From positions 62,001 through 126,000 of the forward strand of contig NZ_WOTH01000002.1 in the NCBI RefSeq assembly GCF_011516945.1: a stretch of DNA of 64,000 bases. Reading direction: 5' to 3'. The translations under genes were made by a program, and so were the position numbers. The DNA comes from Acetobacter estunensis (GTDB lineage Bacteria; Pseudomonadota; Alphaproteobacteria; Acetobacterales; Acetobacteraceae). Under the pieces are notes generated by a model. That model saw nothing but the letters and a program-made list of their open reading frames with translations, was not told the DNA's origin and did not search any database. Shown here piece after piece: positions 43,501-50,878 of the stretch (the first letter of the stretch is position 1; each line of letters starts with the position of its first letter).

Positions 43501-44479
43501 TTCAGGAGCAACCCGACAGACGCTCGTCGGAATCTTTGTCACGGGTGGAATTCTTCTTGGCGTGCTGGCTCTGATCTTTTTCGGGAACATCAACTTTTTC
43601 TCGAAAAACCATCGTGCGGTGATCGTGTTTCAGGATTCCGTGGCGGGGCTGAGCATCGGGGCGCCCGTGACCTTTCGTGGGGTGCGCGTGGGCTCCGTGG
43701 AGAGCATCAAGCTGCGCTACGATCCGGTGGCCCGTGTTCCCTACATTCCCGTCGTCATCAGTCTGGATGCAGCGCAGGTCCATGTCATGCACGATCCGGG
43801 GCATCCATCACGCCCGCTCGATCTGCGTGAGGTGGTGGCGCACGGGCTACGCGCTGAGCAGAATCTTCAGAGCTTCGTGACCGGCACTCTCAACATCAAT
43901 CTGGATTTCTTTCCCGGAGCGCCAGCGACCTTTCATCCACGCGTTGCCGATGAACTGCCCGAGATTCCGACACATGAGTCGGCCATGCAGAAGATCAAGC
44001 AGACAATCAGCGATCTTCCTCTCAAGCAGCTTGCGACACACGCGGATGAGGCCGTTCTTTCCATTCGTGATGTCGCTCAGAAGCTGAATGTCGAGTTGCC
44101 TCCCCTTGCCGCCAGCCTCCAGCAAAGCTCGGCCGACGCACAGGAAACGCTCAAGACCGCCACGCAGGCCGTGCGCGATCTCGAAGGGCGGCTGGATACA
44201 ACCCTTGTCGACATCGATAAGCTGATGCGTACGGGGAATACACAGATCGAAGCCCGTGGCGCGGATCTGCATGCGACGCTGACCAGTGCGACAAAAGCGA
44301 CCGATGAAGCGCGACGGACACTCCAGAATGTCGAAGGCATTCTGTCCCCCCGCTCGGCGGATCGGGACAACCTCGATTCCTCGCTGCGCGATATCGCTGC
44401 CGCTGCCGCATCCCTGCGTGGATTTGCCAGCGACGTGGAGCGCAACCCACAACTTCTGCTCATGGGACGCCGCCCGTAG
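43490..44479 (+). CDS. mlaD: MlaD-like MCE-domain protein (MCE operon 2)
   Basis: A 329-residue protein: TM helix at about 11-30, MCE domain about 40-120 (QDSVAGLSIGAPVTFRGVRVGSV), then a long helical segment (about 160-310) with regular hydrophobic spacing that would extend the MCE tube or needle. An 11-residue PVARVPYIPV insertion in the MCE domain resembles the PqiB/YebT-type loop. Start ATG 43490. Confidence 0.92.
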   Translation: MATDSGATRQTLVGIFVTGGILLGVLALIFFGNINFFSKNHRAVIVFQDSVAGLSIGAPVTFRGVRVGSVESIKLRYDPVARVPYIPVVISLDAAQVHVMHDPGHPSRPLDLREVVAHGLRAEQNLQSFVTGTLNINLDFFPGAPATFHPRVADELPEIPTHESAMQKIKQTISDLPLKQLATHADEAVLSIRDVAQKLNVELPPLAASLQQSSADAQETLKTATQAVRDLEGRLDTTLVDIDKLMRTGNTQIEARGADLHATLTSATKATDEARRTLQNVEGILSPRSADRDNLDSSLRDIAAAAASLRGFASDVERNPQLLLMGRRP

Positions 44480-44521
44480 GCCCCGCGTCATGATCCATCA
44501 ACCCGTTCAGGAGAGCGACGC

Positions 44522-45130
44522 ATGATCGCGGTCCGCAAATGCTTGTCCCTCATGGCCGCACTGGTTCTGGCGACAAGCGTGGCTGGTTGCTCCAGCCCGC
44601 CCCTGCAACTGTACACACTTGCCGGAGCCGGCACGGGCCAGAATGGTGCTGTGACACCGGGCACGCCCATTCTGGAAGTCCGGCGCGTGCAGATGCCGGA
44701 CTATCTGGACACGCAAGATATTCTGACCCGCAATGGCACGGCGCTGGCCCGTAGCCCCAATGGACGGTGGGCGGAGCGTCTGTCCGATGGCGTGACCGAT
44801 GTGTTGGCGGCGCGAATTGGTGTCAGTCGCCCCGATCTGTTCGTGACGGAACAGGCGCCACTGGGCACTACAGCCAACCGTCTGCTGGTCACGATCACGC
44901 GCCTCGATATTTCCTCATCGGGCACGGCCACTCTTGAAGCTCATTGGACCGTTATTCCCGCCGATGAGAAACAGCCCGAGCAGACCTATCGTGTGAGCTT
45001 CAGTTCAACCGGGAATGCGTCCTCGGATGCCGGAACGGTGGCACTTGTAAACGCCATGAGCCAGCAACTCGCCACCCGAATCACGAATTCGCTGCCAGCA
45101 ACTCTACTTGCCGGGACAAGTCCGTCCTGA
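44522..45130 (+). CDS. ABC-type transport auxiliary lipoprotein, PqiC-like
   Basis: A 202-residue lipoprotein: lipobox VAGC at about residue 23, then the PqiC/DUF330-type domain with YTLAGAG at the start and LEVRRVQMPDYLDTQDILTR in the middle. PqiC-type lipoproteins sit on the outer membrane and receive the MCE tube. GGAGAG precedes the ATG at 44522. Last gene of MCE operon 2. Confidence 0.85.
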   Translation: MIAVRKCLSLMAALVLATSVAGCSSPPLQLYTLAGAGTGQNGAVTPGTPILEVRRVQMPDYLDTQDILTRNGTALARSPNGRWAERLSDGVTDVLAARIGVSRPDLFVTEQAPLGTTANRLLVTITRLDISSSGTATLEAHWTVIPADEKQPEQTYRVSFSSTGNASSDAGTVALVNAMSQQLATRITNSLPATLLAGTSPS

Positions 45131-45273
45131 TTGCATGACGATCAGGCAGCGAAACGGTTAATGTTCATGGCGCATCGCTAAAATTAACCGGATAAAAAGC
45201 AATTCTCGGCAATTTCGTCTGGACCGATGCAAAGCGTGTCGGCCGAAACCGATTTTGCGAAAGGGATTATCCG

Positions 45274-45621
45274 ATGCGCATTGTGGAAGCTGCCCGTCTC
45301 ATTACAACAGGACGTATGGACCCGGACGTGCTGTGGGAGGTCACAACGGTGGCCGAGCGTGTCACCATTGCTCTGCTTGTAGGGCGACCGGACTATCTTC
45401 CACAGGCCGCCAGCACTCCCACAAGCGCTTGGGATGTCATGGACGCCCGATGCCGCAACCTTGTTCTACGACGTGCGCCTTCGCGTATTCGTCGCCGGCT
45501 CCCGGGTTATATCTCCACTCCGACCCCACTTCATGCGCCGGTAGTGGAAACGAAGAAGAGCGTCACGGCTGGCGCGCACCATACACACCAATATCAAGCC
45601 ACTTCCCCGTCGAGTAATTGA
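45274..45621 (+). CDS. Small hypothetical protein
   Basis: A 115-residue frame starting at ATG 45274 with AAAGGG upstream. The first 80 residues (LWEVTTVAERVTIALLVGRP and a basic helix RAPSRIRRRLPG) look structured; the last part, overlapping the 3' end of the opposite-strand GT39 gene by 59 bases, is low-complexity. I recognise no family. An 8-bp inverted repeat CGGTTAAT/ATTAACCG lies at 45155-45190 upstream. Confidence 0.45.
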   Translation: MRIVEAARLITTGRMDPDVLWEVTTVAERVTIALLVGRPDYLPQAASTPTSAWDVMDARCRNLVLRRAPSRIRRRLPGYISTPTPLHAPVVETKKSVTAGAHHTHQYQATSPSSN

Positions 45622-47251
45622 AGCCTTTTACTCGATCGCGTTCTATGGCCTGTACGCCTAGCGAAGCCAGTGTCGTGTCAAAAATCGGCTGGTGCTGACG
45701 TCCCATCAGTACCAGCGTGCAAGTTTTGTCCTGTGCCAAAGCCTGCGCTGCCTCATGCGCATCCGCGAGACGGACATGCCCTTGCATGAGAAACACAAGA
45801 CTGGGTTCCGAAAAAGAACTCGAGATGACATGCATGTTCGGACAGGTACGCTGGCGCTCCACGGCTGCAACCAGACGTGGGGCCAACCAGATCGTATTCA
45901 GGCGTGGGATCACTCCTGAGAACAGACCGGTATAGACAATGACAGCCGTGCCTACCGCACACATGGCTCCTCGTTGCAGACGTCCCGCCACAATATTACG
46001 CAAAGCAAGAGCCCATAGCGGCAGAGCCCCCCCTGCCACGATCCACGCCGTCACCGGCACATGATTCTCAAAGACCAGTGAGACAGCAATTCCAGCGACG
46101 GATAACGCTATGCCCAGCAATGCCCAGAGGAAACCGTAAGCGCCCAATGCGATTCGTGCCCACCTGTGCAAGGGCCACGACGCCCATTGCGATCCACCTG
46201 CGCAGAGCGCTCCAGCGGTCAGGATCGCAATCGGAGGATAGACTGGCAGAACATAATGCGGAAGCTTGGTCGCGATCAGTTCAAAGACCAGCCAGTGAGG
46301 AACGATCCAACACACCAGAAACCGTACATCCCAGCGGGACCACCATGTTCTAATTACCGGAAGAACTGCCGCGGCAAAGAAAGACCCCGGCCAGAAGGCA
46401 AGCAGGAAAACGGCAAGATGGAACCCCGGGAATGCACCGTGCGCTTCCTGTCCATGTCCGATTTTGCCAAGAAAATTCCGACCAACCGCCCGTTCGAAGA
46501 ACTCGCCATGGCTGATAATTTCGATGGCCGCGCACCAAGGCAGAACTACCGCCACCGTTGCCAGCCATCCCCATGAGGGACGCAATCTGCGCAGCCAACG
46601 GCCGTCCCGTTCGACCAATGAAAAAGCCAATAATGTACCCAGTGTAGGGACTAGAATGACCGGCCCTTTGAGCATCAGGCCGATGCCTAGTATTCCCCAG
46701 AACCCAAGGGCAACCATGGCAGAGGTTGGTTTTTGCTCTCTATACTCGCGGATCACCCGGAAAATCAGGCATTCCGCTCCAACGACAGTCAACAGAAGAG
46801 TGCTGTCGATTGTGGCCATACGGCCTTCTGCCTGCACCAGAACGGAAACAGCGAGAAGAACACCAGCAGATAGGCCCGCCGTCGCGCCAAACAGGAGACT
46901 TCCCATCCATCCTGTCAACATGATCGCCAGAGTCATGGAGACAAGAGAAGGCAGCCGATAGGCCCATACGGCCCGTTTATGCAAAGTGCCTGAAGCGGAA
47001 ACGGCAAGCGCTTCCAGCCAATATATTCCTGCAGGCTGAAGGTAGCGGGGCTGGTCCTGGAAGCGGACATCCACGAAATTTCCGCTTTCCAGCATTTGCG
47101 CCGTCGCCTGCATATAGCGTGGCTCGTCCCGGTCAAAGGGAGGAATGCTTGCCCGGCCGGGAAGCAGAAGCAGGAACGCACAGAACCCAAGTGCGAAAAG
47201 CTTCCGAAGAAAGGGAGACCGAAAGACGCTTCCGATGAGCGACTTCACCAT
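45563..47251 (-). CDS. GT39-like (ArnT/PMT family) membrane glycosyltransferase
   Basis: A 562-residue integral-membrane protein with about eleven to twelve membrane segments. PPFDRDEPRYMQAT near residue 40 is the DE-type catalytic motif of lipid-linked sugar transferases (ArnT/PMT), followed by the periplasmic loop and GATAGLSAG. It should use a polyprenyl-phosphate sugar donor and glycosylate lipid A or a protein. Overlaps the GT2 gene by 7 bases; the pair follows atpF in the F0 operon. Confidence 0.87.
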   Translation of the reverse strand: MVKSLIGSVFRSPFLRKLFALGFCAFLLLLPGRASIPPFDRDEPRYMQATAQMLESGNFVDVRFQDQPRYLQPAGIYWLEALAVSASGTLHKRAVWAYRLPSLVSMTLAIMLTGWMGSLLFGATAGLSAGVLLAVSVLVQAEGRMATIDSTLLLTVVGAECLIFRVIREYREQKPTSAMVALGFWGILGIGLMLKGPVILVPTLGTLLAFSLVERDGRWLRRLRPSWGWLATVAVVLPWCAAIEIISHGEFFERAVGRNFLGKIGHGQEAHGAFPGFHLAVFLLAFWPGSFFAAAVLPVIRTWWSRWDVRFLVCWIVPHWLVFELIATKLPHYVLPVYPPIAILTAGALCAGGSQWASWPLHRWARIALGAYGFLWALLGIALSVAGIAVSLVFENHVPVTAWIVAGGALPLWALALRNIVAGRLQRGAMCAVGTAVIVYTGLFSGVIPRLNTIWLAPRLVAAVERQRTCPNMHVISSSFSEPSLVFLMQGHVRLADAHEAAQALAQDKTCTLVLMGRQHQPIFDTTLASLGVQAIERDRVKGFNYSTGKWLDIGVYGARQP

Positions 47252-48024
47252 TCCCGAACGGAACCGGGCAAACGCGTGCGATTTCGCAGCCAGATTACTC
47301 CCAGCATGTCTCTGATTCCCACGATAGCCCGACCGAAATTCGTATATTTCGAATGGCCGTGGAGCCTTACACGGTGCCTTACCGGCTTACAGAGTAATGG
47401 GACGCCATACGTGCGCATTAGTGCCGGGAGAAAACGGTGCAATCCCTCAAACTGGGGAAGATCCAAAAAATCCTGCCTCAGAAACACCTTCATTGGAGCA
47501 CCCGTGTCCGGGCATCCATCATCCAGAAGACGTTGGCGTAACCCGTTGGCGAAACGCGTGGCCAATCGGCGAGACAGCGTGTCCCTGCGCTTCATGCGAG
47601 TGCCGACGACCAGAGGAGCTCGTCCGGTTTTCTCTCCTGACAAGGCCAGTTCCAACAGTTGGGCAATCTCAGTTGGATCATCCTGGCCGTCTCCGTCCAA
47701 CGTGGCGACCCATCGTCCACGCGCCGCACGTATCGCTGTTCGCAAAGCACCGGATTTGCCGCAGCGATGATCGTGAATGAGAATTCGCAACGATTTGAGG
47801 CCCAGAAATTGACGGACCCGCTGCAATTCCTCCGCCGACCCGTCCGTACTACCGTCATCCACAAAGATGATTTCACAGGCGGGAAGACCAGGAAGCACAC
47901 TGGCGAGTTCCCGACAGACCGGAAGAATATTCTCCCGTTCATTGAGAACAGTAATCACAATACTCAAAACAGGAGCACCCGCAGGGGCAGACTCTGTCCC
48001 TGCGGGTGTCATATCAACAGACAA
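47245..48024 (-). CDS. GT2 glycosyltransferase, polyprenyl-phosphate-sugar synthase-like
   Basis: A 259-residue cytosolic glycosyltransferase family 2 protein: IVITVLNERENI, IIFVDDGSTDGSAEE, ATLDGDGQDDP (the metal-binding D-x-D) and RVRLHGHSKYTNFGRA near the C-terminus, as in dolichol/undecaprenyl-phosphate mannose or ArnC-type enzymes. No C-terminal membrane segments. It would charge the carrier lipid used by the GT39 protein. It starts 14 bases after atpF ends. Confidence 0.88.
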   Translation of the reverse strand: MSVDMTPAGTESAPAGAPVLSIVITVLNERENILPVCRELASVLPGLPACEIIFVDDGSTDGSAEELQRVRQFLGLKSLRILIHDHRCGKSGALRTAIRAARGRWVATLDGDGQDDPTEIAQLLELALSGEKTGRAPLVVGTRMKRRDTLSRRLATRFANGLRQRLLDDGCPDTGAPMKVFLRQDFLDLPQFEGLHRFLPALMRTYGVPLLCKPVRHRVRLHGHSKYTNFGRAIVGIRDMLGVIWLRNRTRLPGSVREW

Positions 48025-48038
48025 GATGGACTCTGTGC

Positions 48039-48542
48039 TCAGGCTGCGCGCGCCGAAAGAGCCGTGGGCAGATCAGCAATAGCCTTATCGACCATTGAGG
48101 CTGCCGTTCCGGCATCCACACCCTCGCCCATGACGAGACGTGCGCTTTCGAATGCCACATCGACTGCCGCTGCACGGACTTCATCGATGGCAGCACGTTC
48201 AGCCGCAGAGATGCGATCCCGTGCCATCTGCTCGCGCCGCTGAAGCATATCTTCCGCTTCTGTGCGGGCTCTGACAGCAAGTTCTTCAGCCTGCTTGCGC
48301 GTCTGCTCCATAAGAGCATTCGCTTCCGCATGAGCCTGCTCACGTTCACGCGTGGCATCTTCAAGCATCTGCTCAGCTTCCCGACGAAGGCGGGCGGCTT
48401 CATCAAGTTCGACGCGAATGCGATTAGCGCGCGCGTCAAGCACCTGAACAACCGGCTTCCAGATCTTTGGGCCGAAGATAACAAAGAAGAGAACAAATGA
48501 TACGGTGTACCAAAAGCCTGCTTCATGAAAGACATTTGACAT
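48039..48542 (-). CDS. atpF: F0F1 ATP synthase subunit b
   Basis: A 167-residue stator subunit: one N-terminal membrane helix (TVSFVLFFVIFGPKIW), then a long charged helix rich in Glu, Arg and Ala. I chose ATG 48542 (MSNVFHEAGF) with GAGGG ten bases upstream; an in-frame ATG at 48551 abuts that site and is less likely. Forms a heterodimeric stator with b'. Confidence 0.94.
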   Translation of the reverse strand: MSNVFHEAGFWYTVSFVLFFVIFGPKIWKPVVQVLDARANRIRVELDEAARLRREAEQMLEDATREREQAHAEANALMEQTRKQAEELAVRARTEAEDMLQRREQMARDRISAAERAAIDEVRAAAVDVAFESARLVMGEGVDAGTAASMVDKAIADLPTALSARAA

Positions 48543-48585
48543 CGGCGTCATTCCCTCGTCACGCCACGATCAGAATGATCCGTGT

Positions 48586-49185
48586 TCAGCCCTGTACCCG
48601 GGCCGCTACAGTCGCGACGGCCTGTTCAATTCGTGAGCGATCCGGTGCAACGCCGGTCAACCGACGGACCAGCGCTTCAGCTACATCACCTGCAATCGGT
48701 CGAAGCGATTGCAACGCTTGAGCGCGCTCCTTCGCAACACCGGCCTCAGCTGCCGCAATCTCTGTTTCCAGCTTGGCTCCCAGTTGAGCGAGCCGATCAG
48801 CTGCAGCTTTCTTTTCCGCAGCCAGCACGGAATCCAGATGCGCCTGCGCTTCCGCAGCCGCAGCCTTCTTCGTCTGGTTCAGATCACGAACAGCGGCATC
48901 AGCATCGGCTTTTGCCTGATGAGCCTGATCCAGATCTCCATTGATCCTCTGGCTACGATTCTCAAGAACCGTACCAACCCGAGGCAATGCCCATCCGCGC
49001 AAGGCGAGATAGAAAAAGAGGAATATCCCAGCTCCCCAGACGACCTGCCCCGTAAGGAGCGGGTTTCTGAAGTCGAGCTGGGGCATGCCCGCCGCGTGCG
49101 CGCCGGGCGCCGCCGCCACGAGAAGCGGCAGACTCGCGACACCCATCATAAGGGAGTGACGAATCAGTGAAACCGGAAGACGCAC
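48586..49185 (-). CDS. atpG: F0F1 ATP synthase subunit b'
   Basis: A 199-residue b'-type subunit. A signal-like N-terminus (LMMGVASLPLLVAAAPGAHA) precedes the membrane helix QVVWGAGIFLFFYLALRGW and the long charged coiled helix. Alphaproteobacteria and cyanobacteria encode b and b' separately, as here. GTG start at 49185. Gaps to atpE and atpF are 16 and 43 bases. Confidence 0.92.
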   Translation of the reverse strand: MRLPVSLIRHSLMMGVASLPLLVAAAPGAHAAGMPQLDFRNPLLTGQVVWGAGIFLFFYLALRGWALPRVGTVLENRSQRINGDLDQAHQAKADADAAVRDLNQTKKAAAAEAQAHLDSVLAAEKKAAADRLAQLGAKLETEIAAAEAGVAKERAQALQSLRPIAGDVAEALVRRLTGVAPDRSRIEQAVATVAARVQG

Positions 49186-49201
49186 GGGGCTTACTCCGTT
49201 C

Positions 49202-49426
49202 TCAGACGAACAGGATAAGGAAGGCGATCAGCAGGGCAAAAAGAGCAACCGCTTCCGTCAGCGCGAAGCCAAGCATGCCAAGGCCGAACACGTGCGGACG
49301 AGCCGCCGGGTTACGAGCGATGCTGCTGACCAGCGTCGAGAAGATGTTGCCAAGCCCGATGCCGACACCGGCAAGGGCAATCACGGCGATACCGGCACCG
49401 ATTTCACGGGCTGCAGCGATGTCCAT
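49202..49426 (-). CDS. atpE: F0F1 ATP synthase subunit c
   Basis: A 74-residue hairpin of two membrane helices. The polar loop is ARNPAARP and the proton-carrying glutamate lies in the second helix in [14 protein letters not shown]. Start ATG 49426 preceded by AAGGA; the ring-forming GxGxG pattern GIGLGN is in helix one. Confidence 0.96.
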   Translation of the reverse strand: MDIAAAREIGAGIAVIALAGVGIGLGNIFSTLVSSIARNPAARPHVFGLGMLGFALTEAVALFALLIAFLILFV

Positions 49427-49476
49427 TTTGATTTTTCCTTGTTGACGAAGACGTAGACTGACGGGGGCACCCAAAC

Positions 49477-50226
49477 TCAGTGGGATACGGCCTCCCGCAG
49501 ATAGATGCAGGTCAGAATGGCAAACACATAGGCCTGCAGAACTCCGACAAGCAGTTCCAGCCCCATCAGCGCGATATTGATCACGAGCGGGCCCACCGCC
49601 AGCACATCACCAAAGAAGCCGAGACCGGCCAGCATGATGACGAAGCTTGCGAAGATATCGAACATCACGTGACCAGCCACCATGTTGGCAAACAGTCGAA
49701 TAGACAGACTGACCGGACGCGACAGAAAGGAAAGGATCTCGATCGGCACCAGCAGCGGCGCAAGCGCAACAGGCGCTCCCGGCGGCATGAAGTGCGCGAA
49801 GAACTTGAAGCCCTGCACCTTGAGGGACACAATGACCGAGAGAATGAACACCATCATGGCCATCGCGAAAGTCACGGCGATATGGCTGGTGAAGGTGTAG
49901 GAATATGGCAGGAGGCCGAGATAATTGCCCGCCAGAATAAAAAAGAACAGCGCGAAGATGAAGGGGAAGAACGCCACGCCCTCCGGTCCGATCGTATCGA
50001 CCGCCAGATTACGCACAAATTCGTAGCACACTTCCGCCGCCGCCTGCAGCCGTCCGGGAACGACCGCTGCGGGCTTCATGCCATAATGAAGGAAAGCAAG
50101 AACGATAACGCAGGCCACGATCATGAAGACGGGAGCCTGACTGAAGCGCAATGCTTCACCAAACCCGCCGAGCACCGGGTGTAATTCGAACTGCTCGAGC
50201 ACGTTGATACTTGATCCGCCAGCCAA
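49477..50226 (-). CDS. atpB: F0F1 ATP synthase subunit a
   Basis: A 249-residue inner-membrane subunit with five to six helices. The essential arginine is in [17 protein letters not shown] propose the TTG at 50226 (translation [13 protein letters not shown]), which has GGGGAG seven bases upstream and matches the short family N-terminus; reading further upstream gives low-complexity residues overlapping atpI. Confidence 0.92.
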   Translation of the reverse strand: MAGGSSINVLEQFELHPVLGGFGEALRFSQAPVFMIVACVIVLAFLHYGMKPAAVVPGRLQAAAEVCYEFVRNLAVDTIGPEGVAFFPFIFALFFFILAGNYLGLLPYSYTFTSHIAVTFAMAMMVFILSVIVSLKVQGFKFFAHFMPPGAPVALAPLLVPIEILSFLSRPVSLSIRLFANMVAGHVMFDIFASFVIMLAGLGFFGDVLAVGPLVINIALMGLELLVGVLQAYVFAILTCIYLREAVSH

Positions 50227-50255
50227 CGCCTTACTCCCCGACCCTCTGTGGCCGC

Positions 50256-50564
50256 TCAGGACTCTTGTTTTTCTTCTTCCAGCGACTTCATCAGCCGCCA
50301 GACGTTCAGGATACCGGCACAACCACCCAGAAGAGCGAAAATGACCATGAAAAGAGCCCGGAAATGGAACACATGGTCCACTCCCCACCCAATCAGGACA
50401 CCAGCCACCAGACCACCGAGCATTTCGCTTCCCGCTCTTGCCGCAAGAGACAACAGGTTTTTATCCTGCCTGTCCGGCTGAGCTTCCTGCTCTACACTTT
50501 TCCCCGCACTGCGCTCGCGCGCTGCACGGAGACGTTGGTCGAAAGAGGCTTTGTCCTCAGTCAT
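50256..50564 (-). CDS. atpI: ATP synthase accessory protein AtpI
   Basis: A 102-residue protein with two membrane segments (GGLVAGVLIGWGVD and LFMVIFALLGGCAGILNVW), the AtpI/AtpZ pattern; helps c-ring assembly. ATG 50564 has GGAGG five bases upstream. First gene of the F0 operon atpI-atpB-atpE-atpG(b')-atpF. Confidence 0.9.
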   Translation of the reverse strand: MTEDKASFDQRLRAARERSAGKSVEQEAQPDRQDKNLLSLAARAGSEMLGGLVAGVLIGWGVDHVFHFRALFMVIFALLGGCAGILNVWRLMKSLEEEKQES

Positions 50565-50591
50565 TCGCACCTCCAGATAGGGTGCATCGGT

Positions 50592-50620
50592 TTGCTAACG
50601 ATCCGGCTTTTGCATGTCAA
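50592..50620 (-). promoter_or_regulatory. Candidate sigma-70 promoter of the F0 operon
   Basis: On the minus strand TTGACA (50615-50620) and TAGCAA (50592-50597) are separated by 17 bases and lie 28 bases upstream of the atpI start. The -35 is perfect, the -10 is weak. Confidence 0.45.
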
Positions 50621-50729
50621 GCAAGCGTGACGGCTCTGCAATCAAAAGGAAAGACTTCCCCACCGGCGAGGCTGTGCTGAGGGCTGGTTTGGTGGGTCAA
50701 GCGTTCCATTTCACGCCGGAAATTTGTCT

Positions 50730-50744
50730 CAATAATTATTATCA
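50730..50744 (+). promoter_or_regulatory. Fur-box-like site upstream of the Hint adhesin
   Basis: CAATAATTATTATCA matches the 7-1-7 Fur consensus TGATAATnATTATCA at 12 of 14 defined positions; it is 134 bases before the adhesin start and 110 bases beyond the atp promoter. An iron-responsive control of the adhesin is possible. Confidence 0.35.
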
Positions 50745-50878
50745 ATCTTTTAACGACAGTCACCAAATGGTTAATGCGACAGTATTCACGTAACGTATCG
50801 ACACGTCTGGAAACGAATCTTCTGAAAGAAACGTTTTCCCGACCTGCGCTTCATCCTCGCTTACGGGAAGTTTCTGTC

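Larger units (their letters stand above)
50565..50878. other. 314-base divergent intergenic region, F0 operon and adhesin
   Basis: It holds the candidate atp promoter (50592-50620, minus) and a Fur-box-like sequence (50730-50744) followed by an AT-rich stretch. An in-frame ATG at 50774 would extend the adhesin, but the better ribosome-binding site supports 50879. No other gene is seen. Confidence 0.5.

Noticed and set aside
50774-50878. Longer N-terminus for the Hint adhesin starting at 50774
   Set aside because: The added 35 residues lack signal-peptide character and the start has no ribosome-binding site, while 50879 has one.
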